A stretch of DNA of 64,000 nucleotides from Strix aluco (Eukaryota > Chordata > Aves > Strigiformes > Strigidae), in contig NC_133970.1 in the NCBI RefSeq assembly GCF_031877795.1, positions 42,949,533 to 43,013,532 of the forward strand, read 5' to 3'. Below, piece after piece: positions 1 through 9,817 of this stretch (its first letter is position 1; each line of letters begins with the position of its first letter). Both the position numbers and the translations under genes were made by a program. The notes beneath the pieces were generated by a model. That model made no database searches and was not told where the DNA came from. It was given only the letters and a program-made list of their open reading frames with translations.

Positions 1-1182
1 GTTATTAAAGACTGAGGCAAAGAAGGCATTACGTACCTCAGCCTTCCCCTCATCACTTGCTACCAAGTTTCCTTCAGCATCTAGCAGGGGATGGAGACTC
101 TCCCTGGTCTTTCTTTTCCTATTGACATACTTATAGAAACATTTCTTGTTATCTTTGATTGCTGAAGCCAGATTAATTTCCAGCTGGGCTTTGGACCTCC
201 TGATTTCTGCCCTGCACAGCCTCGCAGCCTCTTTGTAATCACTGTGAGTGGCTAGCCCCTTCCTCCAAAGGCTGTAAACTCTCCTTTTCTCCTTGAGTTG
301 CAGCCAAAGCTCCCTGTTCAGCCAGGGTGGTCTTCTCTGCCGCCTGCTCCTCTTACAGCACCTGGGGACTGCCTGTTCCTGAGCCATAAACACTTCCTTC
401 TGAAAGAGTTTCCAGCCTTCCTGGACCCCTATACCCTTCAGGACCATCTCCCAAGGGATCCTGTCAAGCTGGTGCCTAAACAAGACAAAGTCAGCCCTTT
501 TGAAGTCCAGGATGTCAGTCCTACTTAGCCCTTTCCTGGCCTCTCTAAGAATAGAGAACTCTATTATTTCATGATCGCTGTGCCCTAGTCGTCCTCCAAC
601 CACCACATCATCCACCAGTCCATCTCTGTTCACAAGGAGGAGATCCAGCAGGGCACCTTCTCTGGTTGGTTCTCTCACCAGCTGTGTTAGGAAGTTGTCT
701 CCCACACATTCCAGGAATCTTCGGGACTGGTCCCGCTCTGCTGTGTTGTATTTCCAGCAGATGTCTGGGAAGTTGAAGTCCCCCACAAGAACAAGGGCAA
801 GTGATGGTGAGATTTCTCCCAAGTGCCTATAGAATATTTCCTCCACCTCTCTGTCCTGGGTGGGTGGCCTATAGTAGACTCCTACTACAACATCTGCCCT
901 GTTGGCCTTCCCCCTGATTCTAACACAAAGACACTCCACCCTGTCTTCACTGCACTTGTGTTCAAGGCAATCATAACAGTCCCTAACATACAGTGCTACC
1001 CCACCGCCTCTCCTACCTTGTCTATCCCTTCTAAAGAGCTTGTAGCCATCAACTGGTGCACTCCAGTCATGGGAGGCATCCCACCATGTTTCTGTGATAG
1101 CCACAACATCATCATTTTCCTGTTTCATCACGGCTTCAAGCTCCTCCTGTTTGTTACCCATGCTGTGTGCATTGGTATACAT
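1..1182 (-). CDS. CR1 ORF2, partial: AP endonuclease and start of reverse transcriptase
   Basis: ORF2 of CR1 encodes an apurinic-like endonuclease that nicks target DNA and a reverse transcriptase that copies the element from the nick. Reading the minus strand from the ATG at 1182-1180 gives 394 codons without a stop, exactly to the window edge. Endonuclease motifs are in order: an ITETWWD block near 1095, RRGGGVALYVR near 1010, a YRPP block near 865, LVGDFNFPDICW near 770, and SDHE near 570. The linker toward the reverse transcriptase follows. The frame is already open upstream of the ATG and overlaps the last codons of ORF1, which suggests reinitiation or coupled translation. The C-terminal part is outside the window, so integrity of the catalytic reverse transcriptase cannot be judged. 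Confidence 0.85.
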   Translation of the reverse strand, partial: MYTNAHSMGNKQEELEAVMKQENDDVVAITETWWDASHDWSAPVDGYKLFRRDRQGRRGGGVALYVRDCYDCLEHKCSEDRVECLCVRIRGKANRADVVVGVYYRPPTQDREVEEIFYRHLGEISPSLALVLVGDFNFPDICWKYNTAERDQSRRFLECVGDNFLTQLVREPTREGALLDLLLVNRDGLVDDVVVGGRLGHSDHEIIEFSILREARKGLSRTDILDFKRADFVLFRHQLDRIPWEMVLKGIGVQEGWKLFQKEVFMAQEQAVPRCCKRSRRQRRPPWLNRELWLQLKEKRRVYSLWRKGLATHSDYKEAARLCRAEIRRSKAQLEINLASAIKDNKKCFYKYVNRKRKTRESLHPLLDAEGNLVASDEGKAEVRNAFFASVFNN

Positions 1183-1226
1183 GCACTTCAGCTGGGCTGG
1201 TGTTTTGCCCCCTTCCCCCTTCAAAT

Positions 1227-2321
1227 TTAGTTTAATGCTCTGTCAATGAGCCCAGCTAACTCCAGCCCCAAGATCCTCTTCCCCTTCTTGGACAAGTGCA
1301 TCCCATCTAACGCCCAGAGGTCTGGTGCCCTGTATACCAACCCATGATCGAAAAAACCAAAGCCCTGACGGTGACACCAGTCTTGAAGCCACGAATTCAT
1401 CTGTTGTGTTCTTCGGTGTTCATCCTCATCCATCCCCCCAACTGGAGGGATGGAGGAGAACACAACCTGTGCCCCCGACCCCTTGATCAGTTTCCCCAAG
1501 GCCCTGAAATCTCTCTTCATTAATTTAATACTTCTCCTGCTTATGTTGTCGCTACCTACCTGAAAAACCAGAAGAGGGTAATAGTCCTTGGGTTTGACTA
1601 GAGAGGGGAGTCTTCTTGTGAGGTCCTTGATGCGGGCCCCAGGGAGGCAGCAGACTTCCCTATGATGCGGGTCTGGTCTGCATATGGGGCCTTCGACACC
1701 CTTCAGAATGGAGTCCCCCACTACACTGACTCTTCTGGGGTTCCTTTCAGAGCTGGTTTTAATACCTTTTCTAGAGTGACCTGGCCTTGGTGGTCCTTGG
1801 TCTTCCCCATTGTTTGTCTCATTCTCTTCCTCCATGTCTTCATTCAAAAGTTCCAGGGCCCCGAATCTATTGTGAAGGGGCACCATGGAGGGTGAGGGAG
1901 GTTGGGAGAGAGTTTTCTTGCCTCCCTGAGCAGGGACCTGTTTCCACTCTCCCTCATCTCTTAGGTCCCCTCCTTCTGCCTGGTAGCATGAGGGTGAGGG
2001 ATCACCTGCCTTGCCTGGAGCCTCTATTTGCTCCTGTTGATTCATGGGTGCCAAGGTGGAACTCCACCAATCAATCTCCCTTTCACATTCCCTAATACTT
2101 CTTAATCTCTCGACCTCTTCTTTGAGTTCTGCCACCAGGCTGAGTAGGTCATCCAGCTGGTCGCAGCGCACACAGGCCCTGTCACTGCAGCCCTCCAACT
2201 GCACTGACAGGCTCAGGCACTCCCTGCATCCTGGGACCTGGACTGCTGCATGTTTGCATGGTTGCTCTGTCTGGGTTGCCACGTTCTTGCTGGTGGTGCT
2301 TTTGAGGCGAGAGGAGACCAT
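1227..2321 (-). CDS. CR1 ORF1 protein with SGNH/GDSL esterase domain
   Basis: An intact 364-residue ORF1 protein, a nucleic-acid chaperone-type partner of ORF2 in the CR1 ribonucleoprotein. Residues about 20-55 hold several Cys (C-x2-C style pairs) that could bind zinc, followed by a short leucine-rich coiled-coil segment (about 55-80). The C-terminal half is the esterase seen in CR1 ORF1: block I is SVVGDSILKG with the GDS nucleophile serine, a QVGSDN block stands for the oxyanion block, and DGMHLSKKG near the C-terminus supplies the Asp-x-x-His pair. Stop and ORF2 overlap by a few codons. Length and block order fit the family; there is no frame break. Esterase activity itself is not proven for this copy. 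Confidence 0.88.
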   Translation of the reverse strand: MVSSRLKSTTSKNVATQTEQPCKHAAVQVPGCRECLSLSVQLEGCSDRACVRCDQLDDLLSLVAELKEEVERLRSIRECEREIDWWSSTLAPMNQQEQIEAPGKAGDPSPSCYQAEGGDLRDEGEWKQVPAQGGKKTLSQPPSPSMVPLHNRFGALELLNEDMEEENETNNGEDQGPPRPGHSRKGIKTSSERNPRRVSVVGDSILKGVEGPICRPDPHHREVCCLPGARIKDLTRRLPSLVKPKDYYPLLVFQVGSDNISRRSIKLMKRDFRALGKLIKGSGAQVVFSSIPPVGGMDEDEHRRTQQMNSWLQDWCHRQGFGFFDHGLVYRAPDLWALDGMHLSKKGKRILGLELAGLIDRALN

Positions 2322-2710
2322 GGCTCAGGCTACCGGTGGTTGACAAGTACTATCAACCGGTGGTTTACAGGTACTATCTGATCACCCTGAGCTCGATGAG
2401 CAGCGACCAGGTCGCTGCCCTCCCACAGGGTTCTTATCACTGAATTAACGGTGGGTGGTGCTGGTTCCGCCCACGCTAACTAGGAAGCCCTCCCAGCTCG
2501 TTACCGAGGGGTGGGTGTGAGCTGCTCTCCTCGGCGAGTGACCGTTGGTGTGTTTACACCTCGCTCAAAACAGGCACCACCAGCCCTGGGCTCCGCCCAC
2601 AGCCCACGCCTCCGCAGCTGCCCGCCCACCGGCTTGCCAGTCTCCTTAGAGCCGGCTAGCTGCCTTTCTGTCTCCAAAAAGATTCAAAAGCCCCCCCCAA
2701 AAAAGCTCCT
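2322..2710 (-). promoter_or_regulatory. CR1 5' UTR with internal promoter region
   Basis: The GC-rich stretch upstream of ORF1 is the CR1 leader, which carries the internal promoter in this family. It contains a near-perfect tandem pair of short units around 2331-2376 (CAACCGGTGG followed by a TACTATC segment). The outer end is a G-run and pyrimidine-rich segment next to ERV protease sequence. No core promoter element can be named with confidence. Confidence 0.6.
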
Positions 2711-2953
2711 TGTCACAATGGGGTGCTTATGCCAGTCCTTCCCAGTTAAGCTTACTTCAGCTTCTAATAGGGTCAGCTGTTGGGACCCCCCTGTCACTCC
2801 GGAGATGCAGATGGGTTCGACCCCACTGTGGCTTGATGGCATCGGGGTGCACTGTGCGCCAGTGTCTACCAAGGCCTTATATTCTTGTGGGTCTGATGTG
2901 CCAGGCCATCGGATCCACACCTTCCAGTAAATCCCATTATCCCTTTCCTCCAC
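2711..2953 (-). pseudogene. Retroviral aspartic protease fragment (ERV-Lys12)
   Basis: This minus-strand frame contains the active-site block ALVDTGAQCT, where DTGA is the aspartic protease catalytic motif, preceded by a W-rich lead-in and followed by the flap-side block GVTGGSQQLTLL. A retroviral protease cuts Gag and Gag-Pol polyproteins during maturation. The sequence stops matching at about 2710, before the conserved C-terminal glycine-rich block, because a CR1 is inserted there. It lies in a different frame from the end of gag at 3072, as expected for a frameshift-expressed pro gene. The rest of the gene probably lies beyond position 1 of the window. Confidence 0.75.
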
Positions 2954-3071
2954 CTGGCTGGAGGCAGGGCCCCTCTAATCCTGTTCACCATCACTCACTT
3001 GATCTAAGAGTGACTCCTGCAAGAATGACTTCCTGGTCCCCTCAAGAGGGTCAAGCATACTGTTGGCCATT

Positions 3072-4829
3072 CTATTCTGTCTGGGGGATTTCCGACTGGA
3101 CACTGGAGCTGCATTTCTCTTGGAAGACTCCCCTTTCATGGTGGTCTTCCCTTTCAGTTGCTGTACTCGTGCAGCTAGGGCGGACGTAGGCTGTCCGCCA
3201 CCTTCTCATGTTCTCCCCATGGTCGCGGAGGAAGAACCACAGGGTGCCCCGTGGTGTGTACCTTCCACTGCCCTTCTCTTGGGTGGGGATACGCCTGCTT
3301 CTAATGGCTGAGACATCGGCCCGTGCAGGCGGAACATAGGACATGTCCTGTTCCATTTTCTGGAGCCTCTGAGACATTTCCTCTACGGCTGAAACCAAAA
3401 CATGTTGGGAGGAAGGGAGACTTCCCTCATATTGCCGGAGCTGCATAGTCACTTCGTCCACTGTCTGAGTCTGGGTGTCTCGCCACCAGGACGCTACTGC
3501 TAATGCTTTGGAATGTCCCTCTGGTCCACTTTGCAGGAACTTCCGCCACATCAGCTGTGTGCAAGGGGCCTGATCTGGAGCCATTGGTGACTGCTCATCA
3601 TTCAGATCACCATAGATCATGTCAAACACAGCCATTTCCCTGAGGTTTTGAATGCCTCTCTCCATGTCGGTCCACTTGCCCAACCGACATAGAACATCAT
3701 CCTTGTAGGGGTACCTCTCCCTCACAGCGAGCAGGAGTCGCCTCCAAAGGCTGAGGGTTTGAGCCTGTTTCCCTATTGCCTTGTCAATACCAGCCTGCTT
3801 GGCTAAAGGTCCCACCTGCTTGGCCTCTCTCCCCTCCAATTCCAAACCAGCAGCTCCACTATCCCAGCATCGGAGCAGCCAGGTGCAAATTTGCTCACCT
3901 GGACTGCGGCTAAAATCCTTCTGCATATCTCGCAACTCACTCAGGGATAGAGATCGGATGGTTACCTCTGGCTCTTCCTCCTGCTCTCGTGATGGGCCTG
4001 GTTCATTATCACCCTGTACATTGTGAGGGGATGTTTTGGTATATTTGGTTTTCCATATCGGGGCCACTGATATTGGTACTGCTTGTCCCTCTGGCCCAGC
4101 TGCTGTGCTGGTGGAGGCGACCGGTACTGGCACTGCCTGTCCCCCTGGCCCAGCTGCTGCACCAGTAAGTTCACTTTCAGACCCTGCAGCCCTTTCTCCC
4201 CCTTGAGGGCAGTGATCAGTGTTAAGGGCGATGCGGTAAGCATGGGCAAGCCCCCAGCACATCACAAGGATTTGTGTCTCCCGGGGTTTGTCAGATTGGC
4301 AGCACACCTTTTCCAAACACTCCACCAGTTTATCAGGACTCTGCACTTGTTTGGGAGTGAAATCCCAGAACGTTGGGGGTGACCACTGACTCAGGCACTT
4401 GCCCGTCTTTTCCCACACACCTTGCCATTTATAACTATCTGCCCTCGGGGCAGGTTTCCGGGTGGTGCCATTATTGGAGAAGTACCGCATGGCCCAAAAC
4501 AAGATCTGGCAGACATTTAGAAAGCATTGTACTGCGAACACACTGGCCAGGATGCTCCAGGGATAGCTGAAACTCTCAAAAACCAAGAGAATCTCTTCCC
4601 CTGGCTCACCCATGGAGGGGGTGAGACCCTTAACAAAAGCCCAGGCAGCAAACAGGTACCGGTTCACCCCCACAAGCAGCGATACAAGCATATTATAAGC
4701 AGTTTGCAGCCAATACAGCAAAACAAGACCCTTGATACATTTTCCACCGAGAACAAACATCAGCACTGGGAATGCACAATGGATATAAGGATTAATCCAG
4801 CCCCACCACGCAAGCAACTTGGTCAGCAT
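3072..4829 (-). CDS. Gag-like protein with N-terminal membrane segments (ERV-Lys12)
   Basis: An open frame of 585 residues placed 105 nt downstream of the PBS, where gag must be. Residues about 10-120 are strongly hydrophobic, with three or four likely transmembrane helices (around 15-50, 60-75 and 85-118). No MG myristoylation start is present, so membrane attachment would be by spanning helices. A polar, proline- and alanine-rich linker (about 205-270) follows, with imperfect repeats of the type AAGPxGQAVPxxVA. Residues 290-500 are helical and probably hold a capsid-like domain. The C-terminus loses similarity to any zinc knuckle and may be frame-shifted. Gag normally builds the particle; the membrane-spanning start is unusual. 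The assignment as gag rests on position; resemblance to the avian ENS-1/ERNI group is tentative. Confidence 0.65.
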   Translation of the reverse strand: MLTKLLAWWGWINPYIHCAFPVLMFVLGGKCIKGLVLLYWLQTAYNMLVSLLVGVNRYLFAAWAFVKGLTPSMGEPGEEILLVFESFSYPWSILASVFAVQCFLNVCQILFWAMRYFSNNGTTRKPAPRADSYKWQGVWEKTGKCLSQWSPPTFWDFTPKQVQSPDKLVECLEKVCCQSDKPRETQILVMCWGLAHAYRIALNTDHCPQGGERAAGSESELTGAAAGPGGQAVPVPVASTSTAAGPEGQAVPISVAPIWKTKYTKTSPHNVQGDNEPGPSREQEEEPEVTIRSLSLSELRDMQKDFSRSPGEQICTWLLRCWDSGAAGLELEGREAKQVGPLAKQAGIDKAIGKQAQTLSLWRRLLLAVRERYPYKDDVLCRLGKWTDMERGIQNLREMAVFDMIYGDLNDEQSPMAPDQAPCTQLMWRKFLQSGPEGHSKALAVASWWRDTQTQTVDEVTMQLRQYEGSLPSSQHVLVSAVEEMSQRLQKMEQDMSYVPPARADVSAIRSRRIPTQEKGSGRYTPRGTLWFFLRDHGENMRRWRTAYVRPSCTSTATEREDHHERGVFQEKCSSSVQSEIPQTE

Positions 4830-4934
4830 TGCAAACGTTTCTTATCAAACAAATACAAATAAAACCAGGAAAATTACACCTAACAGATTGCTCTAACACA
4901 CCTGCTCCTTTTGTCCTTATCTCAGCCTTCTCCA

Positions 4935-4952
4935 GCCCCACGTTGGGCGCCA
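4935..4952 (-). other. Primer-binding site, tRNA-Lys1,2 type
   Basis: On the minus strand this reads TGGCGCCCAACGTGGGGC, the complement of the 3' end of tRNA-Lys1,2, placed four bases after the LTR end. Minus-strand DNA synthesis would start here. Confidence 0.9.
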
Positions 4953-4956
4953 AAAT

Positions 4957-5313
4957 TGTGATGGTTTAGCCCCTGCCGGGGTCTGAGAACACGCGGCCGC
5001 TGCCCCTCCCCCACAAAGGGAGTGAAATACAAAGCCCCGAGACTGAGATAAGGAAAGGTTTAATACAGCAGTGCAACAGCAACACAACAAACAGCAACAA
5101 TAACAATAAGAATAACAGTAATAACAATGAACAGAGCAAAATCTCTACCAATACAGCAGTGAGAACAGAGCCAATCCCACAGTACACGCGGTAACTGACT
5201 CTCTGCCTCGGCGTGCGGATTTGTCAGCATGGTATCTGAATAACCCGGCTAGAGCTCCCCCCCCCCCCCCCACTGCTGGGGAAACTTAACCCTATCCTGG
5301 CTAAACCAGGACA
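4957..5313 (-). repeat. LTR of ERV-Lys12 (5' LTR)
   Basis: A 357-bp LTR on the minus strand, beginning TGTCCTGGTTTAGCC at 5313 and ending in CA at 4957 directly before the PBS. It holds a C/G homopolymer (plus-strand C run near 5262-5272). The same start sequence marks the solo LTR at 42330-42762, so both belong to one family. Confidence 0.85.
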
Positions 5314-6749
5314 AACATGCAGAGATAAATAGAGCAAGTGAAGATCCCATGGCAAGCACATAGAGAAACTTATTGCCAATACATCTTGATTTCTCTTCAG
5401 GAGCTTTCAAGGACCCTAGAAAAGAGAACAAGCTACTTCACTGAGGAAGAAAAAATTCCACCAGTCCCTCATTGATCCAGGAAGACTGCCCGTGGCAAAA
5501 TGCCTCTGAATCATACCAGTCTGTACAAAACCTGTCCAAAGCAGGGTACCTCAGCCCCACTACTGTCACTGCCAGGCAAGGAGCCTTTTCTATGTAGTCA
5601 AAGCATGGGGACCCTAATGGGTTTCATGTCTGCCATGGAGATAGTACCTTCCAGGGCATGGTATTAGGGAAGTCCATGCACAGATCTGCTGCTGGATCTG
5701 TAAAGCAGGGAATGGAGGACATTTCTGGAAGGACAGCAAGGACTGACTTACACTGATCTTCATGGCCACAAAGTCAGAGATTTTCACTAAGCTCTTTCTT
5801 CTTCTCTTTTGCCATGTGAGTTGTTTATGAACATGTCCCAAAATAAGCCCTGACTGACCCCCACTGCTTCTTTCCCCTGCATTACACAGTATGATCCCAG
5901 TCCAGGAGAAACTCCCTGCCTGAGTGTGGGGCTGCTGCTCTGCAGATGAATGAAATGGGTCACGTGCCTTGAATACTGCCAATGTCTTCAGGTCCTGTCC
6001 TTGTCAGATGTACAGAAGACAGGGATTTGACTGTTCCTGTTTCAATAGCTGCCTGGAGACAGGCTCCAAACAGATCTATCTGAGCTGGTGATACACAAAG
6101 TGACCAGGACACCACCTTGCAGACTGGTATTAGCTAAGCCATTGCTAGCCGCCTTCTTCATGACACTTCCCAGCAATGAGGTACTCAAGCCAGGCTTTTT
6201 CCCATACATAGGGTCAGGGTCTGTGAGATCTGTGACAGGCAGTGCTGTGAACAGCAAGCCTGAAAGAGGCCAAAGTGCCCTGTGTAAGCAGCTGATGTGC
6301 CTTTCGTGAGCTGCATTCTGGTCACTTTGCCTGCAAGCCAGAAGAGTACAATGCAGTTAGGAATCACCTTTATAGCCTTTTTTGAGGGACAACAAATACA
6401 GTGATCTTTTTAATTACATTAAAAGATATGTGTCAGACAGCTAATCTTGGGTAGCTGCTTTTGCAACTTGGAATCCAGATTCGAACTGATTCAACTTGGA
6501 TCAACTTTGAGTTGGATTTGAATCTGAGATTATTCCTTAATTCTCCATCTCTTCTTTATTTCATGTCATTTCATTCCATGCAACCTCCTCAGCAAGAGCT
6601 TCTGTCATGACATAGAGCAGCCTGGATGTCACTGCACTGTCCACTTAATCTGGGCTATCCCTCAAGATCTAGGATGCATAGCTTTTATTTATTAATTTAG
6701 CCAGGCTGTGAAATCCAGTTTTTTTGGGGGGTGAAATGCTAAGGCTTGG
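5314..6749. other. No recognisable gene or repeat
   Basis: About 1.4 kb between ERV-Lys12 and the next CR1. Only short random frames are present on both strands, with no retroviral or LINE motif that I can recognise. It may be host intergenic DNA or a highly decayed repeat. The last 30 bases may be the 5' truncation edge of the CR1. Confidence 0.5.
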
Positions 6750-6785
6750 ACAACAGGCCCAAGCCAGAGTTGACCTCACAAGAGG

Positions 6786-9435
6786 GTGTTGGATTCATTA
6801 GCTCATCTCAAGTGCATCTATACCAATGCACGCAGTATGAGCAACAAACAGGGTGAGCTTGAAGCCATAATGCAGCATGAGAACTATGACATAGTAGCTA
6901 TAACAGAAACGTGGTGGGATGCCTCACACGACTGGAGTGCAGCAATTGATGGCTACAAGCTCTTCAGGAGGGATAGACAGGGAAGGAGAGGTGGTGGAGT
7001 GGCCCTATATGTAAGAGAATGATATGATAGCTCGGAAATCAAGTATAGTGATAACAGGGTTGAGAGTGTGTGGATCAGGCCAGTAAAGCGGATCTTGCTG
7101 TGGGAGTCTGCTATAGACCTCCCAACCAAAGCAGTGAGGTGGATGAAGCTTTCTATAAACAGTTGGGAGAAATCTCGCGGTCACTTGCCGTTGTTCTTGT
7201 GGGGAACTTTAACCTCCTGGATATCTGCTGGGATCACAACACAGCGGAGAAGGAACAATCCAGGAGGTTCCTGGAATGTGTGGAGGATAACTTCCTCACA
7301 CAGCTGGTGAGTGAGCCGACCAGGGAAGGTGCCCTCCTGGACCTGCTTCTTGTGAACAGGGAAGAGCTTGTGGGGGAGGTAAAGGTTGGAGGCTCTCTAG
7401 GGTGCAGTGATCATGAGATGATCGAATTTTTGATCCTTCGAGAAACAAAGAGAGGGATTAGTAAAACTGCCACCTTAGACTTCCGGAGGGCTAACTTCGA
7501 CCTGTTCAAGAGACTGGTTAACAAAATCCCTTGGGAGGCTGCCTTGAAGGATATGGGAGTCCAGGAAGGCTGGACATACTTCAGGAGCAAAGTCTTAAAG
7601 GCACAGGAGCAGGCTGTTCCCGTCTGCCGAAAAACAAGCAGGAGGGGAAGGAGACCAGCCTGGCTAAACAGGGACCTTTGGCTGGATCTCAAGAACAAAA
7701 GGAGAATCTATCGCCTTTGGAAGAGGGGCCAGGCCTCTCATGAAGACTATAAAGTCATAGTGAAGTTATGCAGGGAGAGCATTAGGAGAGCCAAAGCACA
7801 GCTAGAGCTCAACTTGGCTGCAGCTGTTCAGGATAATAAAAAATCTTTCTATAAATTCGTTAACAGCAAGAGGAGGATTGGGGAAAATCTCCCTCCTTTA
7901 CTGGATGCAGAGGGAAACATGGTAACTAAGGATGAGGAAAAGGCTGAGGTGCTCAACGCCTACTTTGCCTCAGTCTTTAGCAGTGGAACTGGCTGTTCCC
8001 TGGACACCCAGCCTCATGAGCTGGGAGATGGGGAGGGGAAGCAGAATGAGGTCAGCACAGTTGAAGAGGAAGTGGTCAGAGACCTGCTACACCACTTGGA
8101 TGCACACAAGTCTGTGGGACCGGATGGGTTACACCCAAGGGTGCCGAAAGAGTTGGCAGATGTGCTCGCCAAGCCACTTTCCATGATTTACCTGAAGTCA
8201 TGGCTAACTGGGGAGGTCCCATTGGACTGGAGGGTGGCAAATGTGACACCCATCTACAAGAAAGGCAGGAAGGAGGATCCAGGAAACTATAGACCTGTCA
8301 GTCTGACCTCGGTGCCAGGGAAGGTCATGGAGCAGGTCATCTTGGGTGCCATTAAAAGTCATATAATGGACAACCAGGGGATCAGGTCTAGTCAGCATGG
8401 GTTTACGAAAGGCAGGTCCTGCCTGACAAACCTGATCTCCTTCTACGACAGGACGACCCGCTTATTGGACGAGGGAAAGGCTGTGGACGTTGTCTACTTT
8501 GACTTTAGTAAGGCTTTGTCACTGTTTCCCACAGCATTCTCCTGGCGAAACTGACTATTCGCGGCTTGGATGGGCACACGCTTCGCTGGGTAAAAAACTG
8601 GCTGGATGGCCGGGCCCAGAGAGTTGTGGTGAATGGAGTTAAATCCGGTTGGCGGCCGGTCACGAGTGGTGTCCCCCAGGGCTCGGTTTTGGGGCCACTT
8701 CTCTTTAATATCTTTAATGATGATCTAGATGAGGGGATCGAATGCACCGTCAGTAAGTTTGCAGATGACACCAAGCTGGGTGGGAGTGTTGATCTGCTCA
8801 AGGGTAGGGAGGCTCTGCAGAGAGATCTGGACAGGCTGGAGCGATGGGCTAAGGCCAACTGGAGGAGTTTCAATAAGGCCAAATGCCGGGTGCTGCACTT
8901 GGGCCACAACAACCCCCAGCAGCGCTACAGGCTTGGGGAGGAGTGGCTGGAGAGCTGCCAGTCAGAAAGGGACCTGGGGGTGTTGATTGACAGCCTGCTG
9001 AACAGGAGCCAGCAGTGTGCCCAGGTGGCCAAGAAGGCCAATGGCATCCTGGCTTGCATCAGAAATAGTGTGGCCAGCAGGGACAGGGAAGTGATCTTAC
9101 CCCTGTACTCGGCACTGGTGAGGCCGCACCTCGATTACTGTGTTCAGTTTTGGGCCCCTCACTACAAAAAGGACATTGAATCACTTGAGCATGTCCAAAG
9201 AAGGGCAACGAAGCTGGTGCAGGGTCTGGAGCACATGTCGTACGAGGAGCGGCTGAGGGAACTGGGGTTGTTTAGTCCGGAGAGGAGGAGGCTGAGGGGA
9301 GACCTCATCGCCCTCTACAACTACCTGAAAGGAGGCTGCAGAGAGCTGGGGATGAGTCTCTTTAACCAAGTAACAAGCGATAGGACAAGAGGGAATGGCC
9401 TCAAGTTGCACCAGGGAAGGTTTAGACTGGATATT
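6786..9435 (+). pseudogene. CR1 ORF2 (endonuclease-reverse transcriptase), frame-broken
   Basis: The endonuclease start is seen at 6786-7022 with the ITETWWD block and RRGGGVALYVR, followed by a stop at 7020-7022 and a frame change near 7066. From 7070 the frame is open to 8554 through the YRPP and endonuclease end and the first reverse transcriptase blocks ([36 protein letters not shown]). A one-base shift near 8515-8525 breaks the catalytic palm; the next frame (8566-9435) carries [11 protein letters not shown] and FADDTKLGG, the active-site Asp pair, and the C-terminal RNA-binding region. Two frameshifts and a stop make it inactive. Confidence 0.9.
9430..9435. repeat. Target-site duplication GATATT (left) of ERV-9k
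   Basis: GATATT ends directly at the LTR edge and recurs at 16287-16292 after the other LTR. Six base pairs is the usual size for alpha- and betaretrovirus-like integration. Confidence 0.92.
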
Positions 9436-9817
9436 TGCCGACGCGGAAGTCTCGGACACAACTTAGACGACCAATGTGATCAAGTTGATGCCACTTTATT
9501 AAAGGCTACACAGCAATTTATACTCTATCTCAAGCTTCACGCGCTGCTATCTTATTGCTAATAGGCTAAAGCTACTTGTTCACGTGCCCTTCTGCCCTCT
9601 ATGATTGGTCCCAGTGTGGTGTCCACGCGCTGCTCTCCCCCCAGGTAGACCCCCTGTTTTCGACATTCCAACATCTTTATCTCTTGGGCAGGAATGTAGT
9701 TTCTCAGGCCGTCTCGGCCTTGTTTTTGTCCTTGAACACAGCTGCAGTTGCTGTTACAGTGAGGCCCCTTGGTCTGGATCGCTCACAACATGTCCGTTGT
9801 TCTCCAGCGATGCCACA
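9436..9817 (-). repeat. 3' LTR of ERV-9k
   Basis: Begins TGTGGCATCGCTGGAG on the minus strand at 9817 and ends CGTCGGCA at 9436. The plus-strand view shows TTTATTAAAGG near 9496, which on the minus strand gives a TTTAATAAAG polyadenylation-type signal. Length is 382 bp, against 383 bp for the partner. Confidence 0.92.

Larger units (their letters stand above)
1..2710 (-). mobile_element. CR1 non-LTR retrotransposon, 5' part, apparently intact
   Basis: This is the 5' UTR, ORF1 and the first part of ORF2 of a chicken-repeat-1 (CR1) LINE on the minus strand; its 3' half lies outside the window. The 5' boundary near 2710 is where retroviral protease coding sequence stops abruptly and a G-rich CR1 leader begins. 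Most CR1 copies are 5'-truncated, so a copy with leader, full ORF1 and open ORF2 is uncommon. It sits inside ERV-Lys12, so the rest of that ERV should reappear beyond the left edge. Confidence 0.9.
2711..5313 (-). mobile_element. ERV-Lys12: 5' LTR, gag and protease start of a minus-strand ERV
   Basis: The order on the minus strand is LTR (5313-4957), PBS, a long gag, then a protease fragment that is cut by the CR1 at about 2710. The pol, env and 3' LTR are not visible and are expected beyond position 1, past the CR1. The PBS matches tRNA-Lys1,2. The gag is unlike the other gag genes here because it begins with hydrophobic segments. I cannot assign a named family with certainty; the central gag sequence has the feel of the avian ENS-1/Soprano (ERNI) group, which is a tentative link. 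Confidence 0.8.
6750..9435 (+). mobile_element. CR1 LINE (ORF2 region), split by a provirus
   Basis: A 5'-truncated plus-strand CR1 that starts at the endonuclease and continues through reverse transcriptase to the C-terminal tail. At 9435 it is interrupted by ERV-9k and resumes at 16287 or 16293 with its 3' end. The 6-bp sequence GATATT lies on both sides of the provirus, so the CR1 is the older element. Confidence 0.92.

Noticed and set aside
823..1230. Plus-strand frame of 135 codons
   Set aside because: It is the antisense of the CR1 endonuclease; the same antisense frame appears at 42912-43262 opposite the other CR1, as expected for a shadow.
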